64,000 bases of DNA from Zerene cesonia (lineage: Eukaryota > Arthropoda > Insecta > Lepidoptera > Pieridae), in the NCBI RefSeq assembly GCF_012273895.1, contig NC_052119.1, positions 2,356,001 to 2,420,000 on the forward strand, read 5' to 3'. How positions within the stretch are numbered: the stretch's first letter is position 1; every line of letters begins with the position of its first letter. This document shows positions 1-11,500 of the stretch, one piece after another. The notes under the pieces were generated by a model that searched no databases, was not told where the DNA came from, and saw only the letters and a list, made by a program, of their open reading frames with translations. Position numbers and translations under genes: made by a program.

Positions 1-54
1 CAAATTAATACTGCGATTAAATATCCCTCCTAATATCATGATAGTGAAATTAAC

Positions 55-255
55 ATTGTCTGTATGTATGTCTCTACTTCTCGCCTAAATCACTGAACTG
101 ATTTGGTGAAATTTGGTACAAATATAAGAAGATAAAAGAATACCAGACAGTAGTTTATCGAAACACCTACAGAAACGAGAATTATGGGGGTAAAACCCAG
201 AGACACATATATTCTATGCCTACGCGGGCAAATCTCATATGCAAATATACAAAAA
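55..255. repeat. Interspersed repeat fragment in an OBP intron
   Basis: This stretch lies just before the first visible exon of the first OBP gene. It contains the phrase 'ctgatttggtgaaatttgg' after 'tctctacttctcgcc', and later 'cctacgcgggcaaatctc'. These wordings recur in interspersed repeats of moth and butterfly genomes, and related wording appears elsewhere in this window (around 26.83-26.93 kb, 33.08-33.22 kb and 51.63-51.75 kb). It has no coding content. The family name is uncertain and the borders are approximate. Confidence 0.45.
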
Positions 256-283
256 AGTGTAAACAATAGCCATTTTTTCACAG

Positions 284-723
284 TGCAACGAAATACAATG
301 TGCTTTCGAGAAGTCTGGTTTCCTAGTCGACAAAAAAAAATTAAACAAGGAAGCCTACAAGAAACATCTATTAAAGTGGTTAGAATCCCATGAAGGATGG
401 CAGGTCGCTGTAGAGAAAGCCATTGCTGACTGTGTGGAGAGGGATATACGGCAATACCTAGACTATCCTTGTAAAGCATATGATGTGTTCACATGCACCG
501 GAATTGCTATGTTAAAGGTATGTTTAAGGCACATAAAAATAAATCCCTGCTTATTCGACAGCGATATTTTCTATCCTTAATTGCAAAAACTTAATATCAA
601 TTATACTTTTTCCTATATACCTTATTAGGTTTATAATCAAAATCGCTTTAATATATTCTATATTCCGAGTTTTTAAATAAATTTTTGTTTCAGAAATGTC
701 CGAAAGAATTTTGGAAGTGTTAA
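284..723 (+). CDS. Plus-C type odorant-binding protein, 3' part (OBP-A, cut by window edge)
   Basis: These are the last two exons of a secreted OBP, a carrier of small hydrophobic ligands in insect sensory or other body fluids. Exons are 284..517 (78 codons, after ttttttcacag, before gtatgt) and 694..723 (after gtttcag), joined in phase 0. The larger exon starts with a C-x4-C pair (CNEIQC) and carries three more cysteines. The last exon starts KCP, the Cys-Pro pair after the sixth core cysteine that marks Plus-C OBPs. Exon size and phase match the two OBP genes downstream, so this is a tandem duplicate. The protein stops at KCPKEFWKC, while its neighbours continue to a further cysteine and about 15 more residues, so the C-terminus looks shortened. 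Earlier exons (signal peptide, N-terminal cysteines) lie left of the window. Plus-C identity is fairly sure; ligand unknown. Confidence 0.85.
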
Positions 724-774
724 GAAGGAACAGAGCTTTTAATATTTTTAATTTAATTATTATTGAAGCTGAGC

Positions 775-780
775 AATAAA
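775..780 (+). terminator. Poly(A) signal AATAAA of OBP-A
   Basis: A canonical AATAAA hexamer lies 52 bases after the stop codon of the first OBP gene. Its position fits a short 3' UTR. No transcript data are available to confirm use. Confidence 0.6.
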
Positions 781-3177
781 AGTATATTCCATAGCAATAT
801 CTTTGTAGTTTCCTCTTACCTATAGTTTATAAAACAAATATATGTATAGTCTAGCAAATGATTCGTTGCATTAGTCTTTTTTTATTACATGTCACCCCGG
901 GTAAATATTGATAAAAATTTACAATCGTAATATTAATTACAAGTGCATTATAAGCAAACGATTATTCGCTGAAGGTGAAAGTAAAAAACCTATGCACATA
1001 GTTCATTGTCCTAAAATGTAATTGACAATAAGTAATTTTATCGCAACTTCCTTGAAGGCCTTTGCGACACTCGACACTGATTCAAACACCATGACGGAGT
1101 GTTCGTCTCTCTTTGAATAGTAAAAATGTTTCTTAAATCATGCATGTCATATTTCAATTAACAATTAAACAAATATTAAATACTAGCGATTCCGCGGTTT
1201 TGCCCGTGAGGTATACATAGCACTTACGAACATATCAGACGGTAAATTAATTTTAAGTTAGTCCAGTGGTTTCGGAGATTAGCGCGTTTAAACAAACAAA
1301 ACTCTTCAACTTTATGTCATGTGTTTAAAATTGCCTCTGTAAGCGTTTGTTGTGTTTATATGTTTCAGAGTTATTTTAATATTGTTGATAAGGTTGACGA
1401 CTAGTCAACAACGATAATGATTAAGGAAAAACTACTTGGAAATTAGATGTAAAAGTGGTTGTTTTACTCTCACATATAACGAAAATAAAAGAGTTTTAAC
1501 GATTTACATATATATCAGTCCGTATGTACGTATATGTCAGGATTAAAAAATATTTTAACGAGAATAACATTGAATCAATGTACAATGTAACAAATAATTG
1601 TTCTTATTCACACGTGTTAGCTCGGATGTAAAGAGTTAAACATGTCATTTTAAAAACATAATCACAATAAAATATGGACACGCCATTACGGCTGTTTTTC
1701 TCGATTTATGATGTAATCGTTATGATATTTTATATTAGGTTAAAACGATGATATAATAATACATACTCTTCCATCACCAACTACAATAAATTTGTTTAAT
1801 ATTACGATCCAAAAGCCAAGCGCTTTTGAATTAATTCACTAAGTCTAATTGTAATAATTGTTTACGTCTTTTTCAACTTCAATTTTCGTGTCGAAAACTC
1901 ATTTAAATGAATAATATACAACAATTATTTTACCGATTTACCATAGCTAATTTATATGGGCTCAAATACACAGTGTATGACATATGATGTTGTATGCAAA
2001 AGTCGATTCCTGAGACTTTTTATTGGATAGGTGATCGGAGTGCTCTCAACTGTAGTTACTTTATTACACTATTTTATAAAACTTAACTGACGTTTAATAA
2101 TAATTATTGATATAATAGCCAACACAGAAAAGGATGGGTAGCTTCGTTGCCTTTTAATAAACTATGAATATAAATATTATGATAGTAAACTAGAGGTGAT
2201 ATGATCTAAATACAATCATCAAATATTGTATCTTATTATTTAAATTTCTATAATCAGTTGCTTATCATAATTATTTAAAATAAATCAAAATAAATTTTTC
2301 ATTTATTGTATTTTATTTGTTTACTAAAATATAAATTGAAGTAATTTCAAACATAAAGTTAATTAATCAATTTAAAAGTTTCTTACTACGTCCAGTAATT
2401 TGTCATCATGTTTTTTTTAGGTGCAAAGATAAAAGTGATGTTACGACAAAGACGAAGCTTAAAATGTGGAGATTATTAATATAAACATGTGTGACAAAAC
2501 GTTTTCATTACATCATTCATCGGACCGCAAAGTTCATTAAAAGTTAAGTAGTTTTTAGGTGCTCATCATTATTTGTTACCATTGTAGTTTTGGTGAGTTT
2601 ATACCATTAACAATATCAACAAGGGTTTTTTCGCCTTTAATATAATCCTTTATTGAGAAAGGTTTAAAATCGTTCAGTAATATAGGAGAATATAAATTAT
2701 TTCGGCTCAAATAATTTATACTACTTCATACTACTTGCCATTGTTTATCAAAAAGTTGTATCTGGTGCTGTTTTATAAGGTCAGTTTATCTATGCCCGTG
2801 CATACCTGGAGGTATATTGTTTTTCCTTCTCCTGGACTAACTAGAAATAGGCACTATAATTCGCTTTGCTTTAGATTTAATTAGGAACATAAAATACTTA
2901 TATACATTGATATTTAATTAAGTAAACTATTACGTGTACAAAAATACAATAACACAAAACTGTCATAAAGTTAAGCGAGTTGCTGGTTATGATTTGAACA
3001 AAAAAGTTATTCATACTTTAAAATACGTTTTATACGTTTATACGTTTCAAATAATCTATGACAATGCCTTGGTGGTTTCCCGTGTCGCACAATAGTCAGG
3101 GTCATCATTGCATGGTATAAAGCTGTGCAAAACCAAACGCTAACGCATATCATCAAATACCTTTGACAGGTACAAGA
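781..3177. other. Intergenic DNA between OBP-A and OBP-B
   Basis: About 2.4 kb of AT-rich DNA without a supportable gene. It contains one RTE-type tail fragment, listed separately. The proximal promoter of OBP-B should lie at its right end. I could not assign a TATA box with confidence. Confidence 0.6.
1184..1312 (+). repeat. RTE-type LINE/SINE tail fragment
   Basis: It begins 'actagcgattccgcggtttt' and later has 'gtccagtggtttcggagatt' followed by 'aaacaaacaaaac'. This head-to-tail order (actag plus GC-rich 'ccgcgg', then 'cagtggtttcgg') matches the 3' portion of RTE-like elements spread through lepidopteran genomes, and the fuller copy at 15.0 kb. It is degenerate and non-coding. Confidence 0.6.
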
Positions 3178-6100
3178 ATGTGGACATTCAATTGTTTTTT
3201 CGTTTTTCTGACAATACTACAGGTAAGCGCAAAAGTGATATTTTTTATCTGCTAGCATGCCGTTTTAATATAACCTAAATATTTTAAATGTATGTTTAAA
3301 TAGTCATTTCAATATAAACGAAGATATCAATACTAATTTATTTCATTGGCCGAAAATTTCCTTCATTTTTCAAATATTTAATGTTAATTATAAAATTGTA
3401 GGGGGTGTTTTTACAAGGAATGCGGCCACCACCCTGCGGTCCGCCTCCTCAAGTAAGTTTTCTTTACTCGTTATTATAAAAGACACATAATTTTTTTTAC
3501 AAGTTTTTGTTTCAAGTTCTACTTTATGTCTAAAGATAATAAATATTAGTAGAGTCTTTCGTAAAAATAATATCAACAAAAATCTTTTTCAATATTTATT
3601 ATAAAACTAGTGGAAAGTGAAAAGAGAGATTAAGAAATATTAAATTATTATTCCCTCTTTTTTTATTTTCCGAATTTTGTAAAAACTGCAAATCCCATAG
3701 AACTCGAAACTATTTGCTTCAAAATTGAAAGTAAGAACTATATCTGCATCTGAGTATGCTGCAGAGCGTTAGAATTTTATGAACTACCTACTTGTGTACG
3801 GATAAACAAAAAATTTTATACGAAAATTTCAAATTTATTCAGTATCATCTCATTCCGGACCCAATCCGTAAGGTAGCGTTGAATATCGTCATTTAAGGAA
3901 AAATTAACAGATGAGCGAGTATGTACAAAATTTTGTACAAAATTTTAAAATATAATGCCATTATATTAATGAACGATATATAACCACGCAATAAATTAAA
4001 TCAAACCAAAAAATGGAGTTTCAGAAGGAGGACTGACTTTCTTACACTGAATCCCGTGATAACTGATCAACCTGAGGACAGTTTCAAAAATCCAGCAGAC
4101 CACATCTTTCATAGACTTTCAACTGTTTTTATTTATTGTTTAGATCTTTCATTTGATTAAAACTATTACCTAATAAGCTTACCCAATTCAGAGTTTATTA
4201 TTTCATCATAACAAGAAATTTTACCTACGCAAAATTCTTCGTTTTCTTATTTTTGCGAGAAATTATGAAATGACTTTGACAAGTAGCGAAATCAGAGGAA
4301 TAATAATAACACGCAGAATAATCATGATGTTTCTTTACAGGACAAACCATTCGAGTGCTGTAAAATACCACAACTGTTTAATGAAGAGGATCGAAAAGAA
4401 TGTGGTGTTGATATAGCCGAGAGTAGAGAGCAAGCATCTAGACCTGATGTAAATACTTCCTTAGTGTTCCGATGGATGTCGCTGTTATAAAATAGCATTT
4501 TGTCCAGTGCTGGATATTATATAAAGAAGCCGTTAAAATTATAAAATAATGACAATCATAGTACTAAATCGTATTGAACTTTTTTTTAAATATTATCGGC
4601 TCTGGTAAATTTAGATTTACATTAATAGCGAAACAAATTAAATAAATATTAAAAAAAAAAAAAAANNNNNNNNNNNNNNNNNNNNNNNNNNNNNNNNNNN
4701 NNNNNNNNNNNNNNNNNNNNNNNNNNNNNNNNNNNNNNNNNNNNNNNNNNNNNNNNNNNNNNNNNNNNNNNNNNNNNNNNNNNNNNNNNNNNNNNNNNNN
4801 NNNNNNNNNNNNNNNNNNNNNNNNNNNNNNNNNNNNNNNNNNNNNNNNNNNNNNNNNNNNNNNNNNNNNNNNNNNNNNNNNNNNNNNNNNNNNNNNNNNN
4901 NNNNNNNNNNNNNNNNNNNNNNNNNNNNNNNNNNNNNNNNNNNNNNNNNNNNNNNNNNNNNNNNNNNNNNNNNNNNNNNNNNNNNNNNNNNNNNNNNNNN
5001 NNNNNNNNNNNNNNNNNNNNNNNNNNNNNNNNNNNNNNNNNNNNNNNNNNNNNNNNNNNNNNNNNNNNNNNNNNNNNNNNNNNNNNNNNNNNNNNNNNNN
5101 NNNNNNNNNNNNNNNNNNNNNNNNNNNNNNNNNNNNNNNNNNNNNNNNNNNNNNNNNNNNNNNNNNNNNNNNNNNNNNNNNNNNNNNNNNNNNNNNNNNN
5201 NNNNNNNNNNNNNNNNNNNNNNNNNNNNNNNNNNNNNNNNNNNNNNNNNNNNNNNNNNNNNNNNNNNNNNNNNNNNNNNNNNNNNNNNNNNNNNNNNNNN
5301 NNNNNNNNNNNNNNNNNNNNNNNNNNNNNNNNNNNNNNNNNNNNNNNNNNNNNNNNNNNNNNNNNNNNNNNNNNNNNNNNNNNNNNNNNNNNNNNNNNNN
5401 NNNNNNNNNNNNNNNNNNNNNNNNNNNNNNNNNNNNNNNNNNNNNNNNNNNNNNNNNNNNNNNNNNNNNNNNNNNNNNNNNNNNNNNNNNNNNNNNNNNN
5501 NNNNNNNNNNNNNNNNNNNNNNNNNNNNNNNNNNNNNNNNNNNNNNNNNNNNNNNNNNNNNNNNNNNNNNNNNNNNNNNNNNNNNNNNNNNNNNNNNNNN
5601 NNNNNNNNNNNNNNNNNNNNNNNNNNNNNNNNNNNNNNNNNNNNNNNNNNNNNNNNNNNNNNNNNAAAAAAAAAAAAAAAGATTGCTAACAATACAAATA
5701 TACATAATTTTTTGTAAAATACAACAAAGAAATGAATAAACTTCAATTTATTGAAAATTTATGTTTTGAACATTTTAAAAAATAATCGTAGGTTTAATTA
5801 ATAGCATATTTTTATAATTTTAGTGCTCCAAACTAGTGTGCCTGTTTAAAAAAAACAAGTTAATGAAAGACGATAATACAGTGGATAAAGAAGCATTTGC
5901 AGCCTTTGCAGATAAATGGGGTGAAGAAAACAGTGATTTTAAAGATGCTGTTGAATTAGTGAAGAAAAACTGTTTAAAAGATGATGGGCCAAAGGGAGCA
6001 ATGTTCTGTGAACCGGGGAAAATTGTTGGTTGCAGCTTTTTTGTTACCTTTGATGTGAGTAAAATTAAATCAACGTTACAATACTTGCTAATTCATAGGA

Positions 6101-6710
6101 ATGATTTTTGTGACTGGAGACTAGAGAATGACATAGGGTATACATACTATTATTTTAACCGCGGTGAAACATCTCGTTCCCGTGTGAATTTCTCTTAACT
6201 AAAGTTATTAAAAGACAATAAATGAAACTCAATTAAATTCGAAAATAGAATTTTTTATCATGCTTTTCTTTTATCACACTTTTACTCTTTGTCTCTATGT
6301 ATTTGAGACTTCATTTTGACCCATCGTAAACTGCACTTATCAATAATTGTTGACAATACAATACCTTCATGAACTGATCATAATATGGTCCTGATGCAGA
6401 TCATCACTGTTAAGTAATTTTTACATATATAGTCTGCTTAGAAGCAACTGAGACAAGAAAACCGTGTTTCTTAGTTTTTGATACTATATTTATTATAGTT
6501 ACGTAAAGCACAAACTGTATACTGCACATTGAAATAGAATTCATAAAAATAATATCAATAACCACCACTAATAATTAGGGCGCCCCTTAAAACAATAATT
6601 CTAACCTATGTTCTTTATTTCAGAATTGTCCTAATTGGGAAAAGAGCGATAAATGCAATGACGTCAAAGAATATATGCAGAAATGTAAAGAAAAGTTTGA
6701 AAACGCTTAA
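3178..6710 (+). CDS. Plus-C type odorant-binding protein (OBP-B)
   Basis: A complete gene of five exons, predicted 173 aa: 3178..3222, 3402..3452, 4341..4448, 5824..6054 and 6624..6710. All introns are phase 0 with GT-AG borders. The protein starts with a hydrophobic secretion signal (MWTFNCFFVFLTILQ), then a proline-rich stretch with the first cysteine (PPPCGPPP). FECC supplies cysteines 2 and 3, CSKLVC gives a C-x4-C pair, and NCP in the last exon is the Cys-Pro hallmark of Plus-C OBPs. I count 12 cysteines after the signal peptide, as expected for the class. The 1000-base N gap falls in the third intron, so the joined exons do not depend on it, although an extra exon hidden in the gap cannot be excluded. 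Likely role: extracellular binding of hydrophobic ligands. Ligand and tissue cannot be read from sequence. Confidence 0.9.
4666..5665. other. Assembly gap (1000 N)
   Basis: Exactly 1000 N bases, flanked on both sides by runs of A (15 on the left, 15 on the right). The round length suggests an arbitrary-size scaffold gap, not a measured one. It sits within the third intron of OBP-B. Translated frames across it are meaningless. Confidence 0.98.
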
Positions 6711-6760
6711 ATTTTCCTATATTTTTCTTGTACTTATATAAATTTTATTATCTTATAAAC

Positions 6761-6766
6761 AATAAA
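6761..6766 (+). terminator. Poly(A) signal AATAAA of OBP-B
   Basis: Canonical AATAAA 51 bases after the OBP-B stop codon, nearly the same spacing as in OBP-A. Confidence 0.65.
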
Positions 6767-7044
6767 GCGTGCATAGCCAGAGTATTATTTTATTTTAAAA
6801 GCGTTTTACTTAAATATCATTTGGGTTCAATACTAAATATTGTCTGCAAAACGTACGTGTAATTTGAAAACACAGATGTTGTTTTAAAAGTTTAATAACC
6901 CTGTTTTGAAAACAAAGACAGTTCAAAAATCAAGATAAGTGCTAACATGAGTGAGTTTTAAAACAGTTGTTGTAATAATGACACGTAGTTTTTATTCTCA
7001 ATGTAAAATTCATATTTACTGTTTTCCTTAATGTTAGGAACGTA

Positions 7045-8234
7045 ATGATGAGTTTCATTAATATTTTACTAATTTCAAATATATTATTAACGTATGTTTG
7101 TGGACAATATTATGATGATTTACCATTGAAACCTGATAAATGCTTAGGAACAGATGAATTATTTGTAAGTAAAAGAACTTTTGTTTTCTGCTATTGTAAT
7201 TTATAAAATTTGTTTCTCTACATATATGAATTAGTAATTGAATCTCTTATCAAATAGCAAATGTAAATTAAAGGTTTCTATGATGAATTTACAATGATAC
7301 TTTAACATTTTATGATGATTTTAGAATCGAAAATGTTGTATTTTCCCTCCATTTTTTGATCGTGAAGTTGCTAGATCTTGTGGCGGCATGTTTTCTCTTA
7401 TATACTTGAACAGAGAGGCGAATATGACAGTAATAAGGAGAGAAACAACACAAGAGGTTTGCATCAATACAATTACCGAATTACAGTACTGTAACGACGT
7501 GACTATTATAAAAAGATTTAAATTATGCTCATCCCAAAAATATCCAGACAGAGAATCCAGACATATATTTAATTATTAACAAGTTATTTTTTTTTAATAT
7601 GTATTATTGTTCTTAAAATGGCATGCGATACAATAACTAATATTATTCACAGTGCCATTACTGGCAATGTATTCTGGATAAGTACAAGATTCTAAACACC
7701 GACAAAACAGTAAACGAAGAAAAATTTTTTACATATCTAGACAAATGGACTACATTTAATCCTGCATTTAGTTCCGTCATACTGAGTGCAAAAATTCACT
7801 GTAGACAAGAGTACAGAAGGTATATGCCACTAACTACTTGTGAGTTTTTTAATTTACAAAGCTGCATTCGAAATTTCGTTAGTGTGGTACGTATATTTAT
7901 GTTTTTATGTCTTTAAATCTTAACTGTAGCAAATAAGTAGAGAACTGATTGGGTGGAAATTATTGCTCAAATTTATGTAACTGGTAGATTTCTCATAAAA
8001 AATAGTAACGACTTTTTTTTTGTAATGTACCAACACCGATCTTATAAAGTCTCGGATTATGGTAACAAATATTATAAAAAAATAAATAAAATATCATATG
8101 AGAAAATTATATAGTCTATGAAATCAGTTTCTAATAAATATCTATAATTTCAGGATTGTCCAAAGGTAGTAAACTCGAAAGAATGTTTCGAATGGAAGGA
8201 ATTCTTTGACGAATGCAAAGAATTTTTCATTTAA
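7045..8234 (+). CDS. Plus-C type odorant-binding protein (OBP-C)
   Basis: A complete gene of four coding exons, predicted 188 aa: 7045..7164, 7325..7456, 7653..7886 and 8154..8234, all phase 0. I chose the first of two adjacent ATG codons; either gives a good signal peptide, ending about residue 20 (VCG before QYYDD). Cysteine order is the Plus-C pattern: KC, CC (KCCIFPP), SCGG, C-x4-C (CHYWQC), HC, TTC, SC, DCP, EC, DEC, 12 in all. The third exon has 78 codons, as in OBP-A, against 77 in OBP-B. The donor after exon 2 (gtttgc) is weaker than the others, so that border is the least certain. It begins only about 280 bases after the OBP-B poly(A) signal, and its 3' end faces the serpin gene. A non-coding first exon further upstream is possible. 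Confidence 0.9.
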
Positions 8235-8574
8235 AATCATACCTCGTTTTATTTTGAAATATTGCATTTATTCTGGAATGATAATTACAATGAAATGAAC
8301 TAACTCTAAGTGCTAACTACAATATATTTTTACAGAAACTTATTTTCCTCATTATAATCCCATATTAAATCTAAATTATTTTATTTAATTTAGTATGAAG
8401 GTACGAAGAAACACGTTCGACATAATATCAAGGTACCTGCATACCAAAAACAAGTAATACTGTCACGTAAATGCTCGCCTTAACTAAACTTTGATAAATC
8501 CACGCGCCAGTATGTTGTATCACTCTCCTTAAAGGAATTCGATAAATTAAATTACACTAACAGTCTGTATTTTT
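8235..8574. other. Short convergent intergenic region, OBP-C / serpin
   Basis: 340 bases between two stop codons facing each other. For the + strand there is an ATTAAA variant poly(A) signal at 8364-8369. For the - strand, AATAAA occurs (as TTTATT on +) at 8267-8272 and 8248-8253. If these are used, the two 3' UTRs overlap by about 100 bases or more. Confidence 0.5.
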
Positions 8575-11500
8575 TCAAGGTAAGAGTCTTGGGTTGTATC
8601 TTCCTACATATAGTATCATTCCTGATGGATTGTGCCTGACAAAGTATAGGAATGGCCTGTCGAATTTTAATCGCGCTGGCTGGGCATTTCTTGCTGGTAG
8701 GCGAGCTTGCCTTGGTCGTAAATGTAATGGTAAATGCATCGCTTCTCCAACATCATGAGGATCGTGGAATGCTCTCTGATAATCCCTTGGTTCATCCCAG
8801 TTTAACCATCTAGAGCTTCTGCGTTTTTGTACCTTCTCTACTATTTCCAATGATTCAGGATACTCTTCTATATGATGCTGCTCCCCTATTACGCTTTCAC
8901 CACATGTAACGAATGAATTAACTTGAATCATATCCGACAAGTATAGGTTTTTAGATGGACCGTTAATACCAGCTAAGTCGGCGTGTTCTGAATCGAACAA
9001 ATCCTTTAAGCCCATTTTTTTCAAAGAAGATGAGACGTTGAATATCGATTTATGTGAGAATCTCGGGATTTGAAGTTCAAGACCAACACGTGGCAGCAAT
9101 GTTCGTAATAGACGATTCCACGCTGGTGTAGATGAGCTAGAATCCAGCAATCTTTTCTCAAGAGCTTCCAAATCATCTGCGTGTACAATGTTGCCTTGCT
9201 GACCAGGCATTAAGAATAAAGTACTTATTACTGAGTTGGTATTTCCTAAAGCAGCTGCAGTCGCGTCTAGTACTGGATCGTATCCAGCCAAAAAGTTGCT
9301 TCGGAACACTACTGCCGGTACAGGAACTAATCTTCTCTGACGTACGTTTGGCGATACAACGAAGTACATCTCTCCATCTCTGCCATCTACAGTTGAACCC
9401 GAGCAATCAGTCTGCAATGATAACAACAAGAAACATTTTAAAATTTAAGGCTATTTTGTATTATTAATTAAAGAGGCAAACAGACATAACTATCAGGGTA
9501 TCAAGGTTTAATCTGACTTGTTCATTGATTTCTATACTATACAATAAAAATACCCACCTCGAATATATTCGTTGAAAAAGCTGCAAGTGGTGGTTGCATA
9601 ACTATAGAATTGGTTTTCATATATTCTATTATTTTACCATAAGTATATCTTTTCACTAATAGATTTGTTCTTCGTCGAATAATATCGCTTATCAATTTGA
9701 AGTTTACTTCCTCTACATGGCCGTTGTAAAATTGTTGAGCTCTTTCTTTGTAGAAAGTTAATATTTTACCTTTGCTACGGTCACTGTAAATTTCTCTTAT
9801 GAATGCAGAGACCGCTACACCTGAAGCTGGTGATATATCTATAGAATCCGATATATTTTTCAAGGTGAAATGTGGGTTAAATGTGACCATATCATCTAAC
9901 TTTAAAATTTCATTCATTTCTCCAGATGTAGCTCCTCTGGCGCCCATAAACATCATAGTTAGCATAGATGTAATAGCATAAGGTGAAAAAACAAAACTCC
10001 TTTTCTTGTCTATATGCCCAGAAATATCATTCCAATATTGAAAAGCTAGTTTGTTACATAATTCAACAAACTGTGAAATATCTTCACTTAAATCTTTAGT
10101 TGTAACCTCCAAACCTTGATTCTCTTTAGAAAAGTCCAATAAAATGTTTTTATCCGCATTATTTTCTGGAGTATAAAAGCCTTCAGGTTTATATTTATGG
10201 CCTACTTCACTGTGTGGTTTCGGAGGAGGCACTGTAGGTATAAGCTTCCAAGAATTGTTTCGTTCATTTGCTAATTCCTTATCATCAATGTTTATTTTCT
10301 GTATTTTCTTTTTGAATTCATCCATTTTTGGAATATCAGATAATTTATTTAATTTATTTTCAACTTTTTTATTTTCTGTTGCACTTATTTTATTTTCATT
10401 AGACGCAATGTTTTTATTTACATTTAATTTGTTTTCATTAGACGCAATATTTTTAACTGTGTTTATCTTGTTATCATAAGATGTAATGTTTTTATTCAAA
10501 GTCGACACAGCAATTTTTTTATTGGATTGTGCTGTGTGTGTGCTGGTGTTTGTTTTATTTTGACTATTGAATAAACTTGTTTGTGAATTGCTGTTCTGTT
10601 TTTTATCAGATTTCTCCGATAATGGAACTTGTGGCCTAGTTGCAACTCTTGTATTGATATATTTATAGTCGGAAATATTTATAGAACTAGCGGTATTGTT
10701 TAGTAGTGTATCATGCGCAGATGAAGATATTGGCACAAATGTAGGCGTATCATCACTCTTATTTATTCTTTCTGTAGTAGATGATATTTCTTTCTTCACA
10801 ACTGAAGTTTGCACGTTTTCTTTTAGAACCGCTTTTTTATCTTCATTTTTACTGATGTCATTCGTTTCAGTCGATGTGATTATATCCTCAATAGGCATTT
10901 CAGTCGTAGTGATATCAATTTCATTGGTTCCTCTTATAGACGTAGTTACATCCTGATAATCCTTGTTGTTTTCTTTGACGCCGACACTTATTTCAGGTAG
11001 TTTAATATCATCGTTATGATATACAACTTGTGACATTAAATCACCCATTGATTCAGATAAAATAGGATCGATAGTAGTTACTTCAATGTCGGCAACTGTT
11101 GTAAGTTCTGTAGGAGACAATGTAGTTGGCGAGGTTGAGTCTTCTGCAATTTGTATTTTAGAACTGTCTTCATCATTCTTCTCTACATTCTGTTCAGTGT
11201 TTTTAGAGTGATCTAGCATAGTAACTTTAACGTAATTATCAGATATTGTATTATTTCCATAATCGGATACATTTGCTTTTTCAGTATCTTGTGGAATTTC
11301 AATCTCAATGTTTTCTTTGCTCTCTATGTCGATATTATTATGATTATACTTATTTGCATCCAACATGTTGCTTGTAGTTGGCAAAGGTTCAAGGTTGCTA
11401 CCTAAATCTGACGCGATTTGACTTATACTTTGCGCTACATCAAATAATGGAGGCAACTGATCTTCAACTTTAGTATAAACGTTTTCGTTCATACCATCGT

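Noticed and set aside
90..479. 129-codon minus-strand frame
   Set aside because: Antisense to a well-supported OBP exon and to a repeat; low-complexity hydrophobic translation with no family resemblance.
4638..5746. Long minus-strand frames of 355 and 365 codons
   Set aside because: They run through 1000 N bases and are made almost wholly of unknown residues.
10393..10509. Regular direct repeats resembling a CRISPR array
   Set aside because: No spacers: 39-bp units are contiguous, in frame, and encode related peptides in an animal gene.
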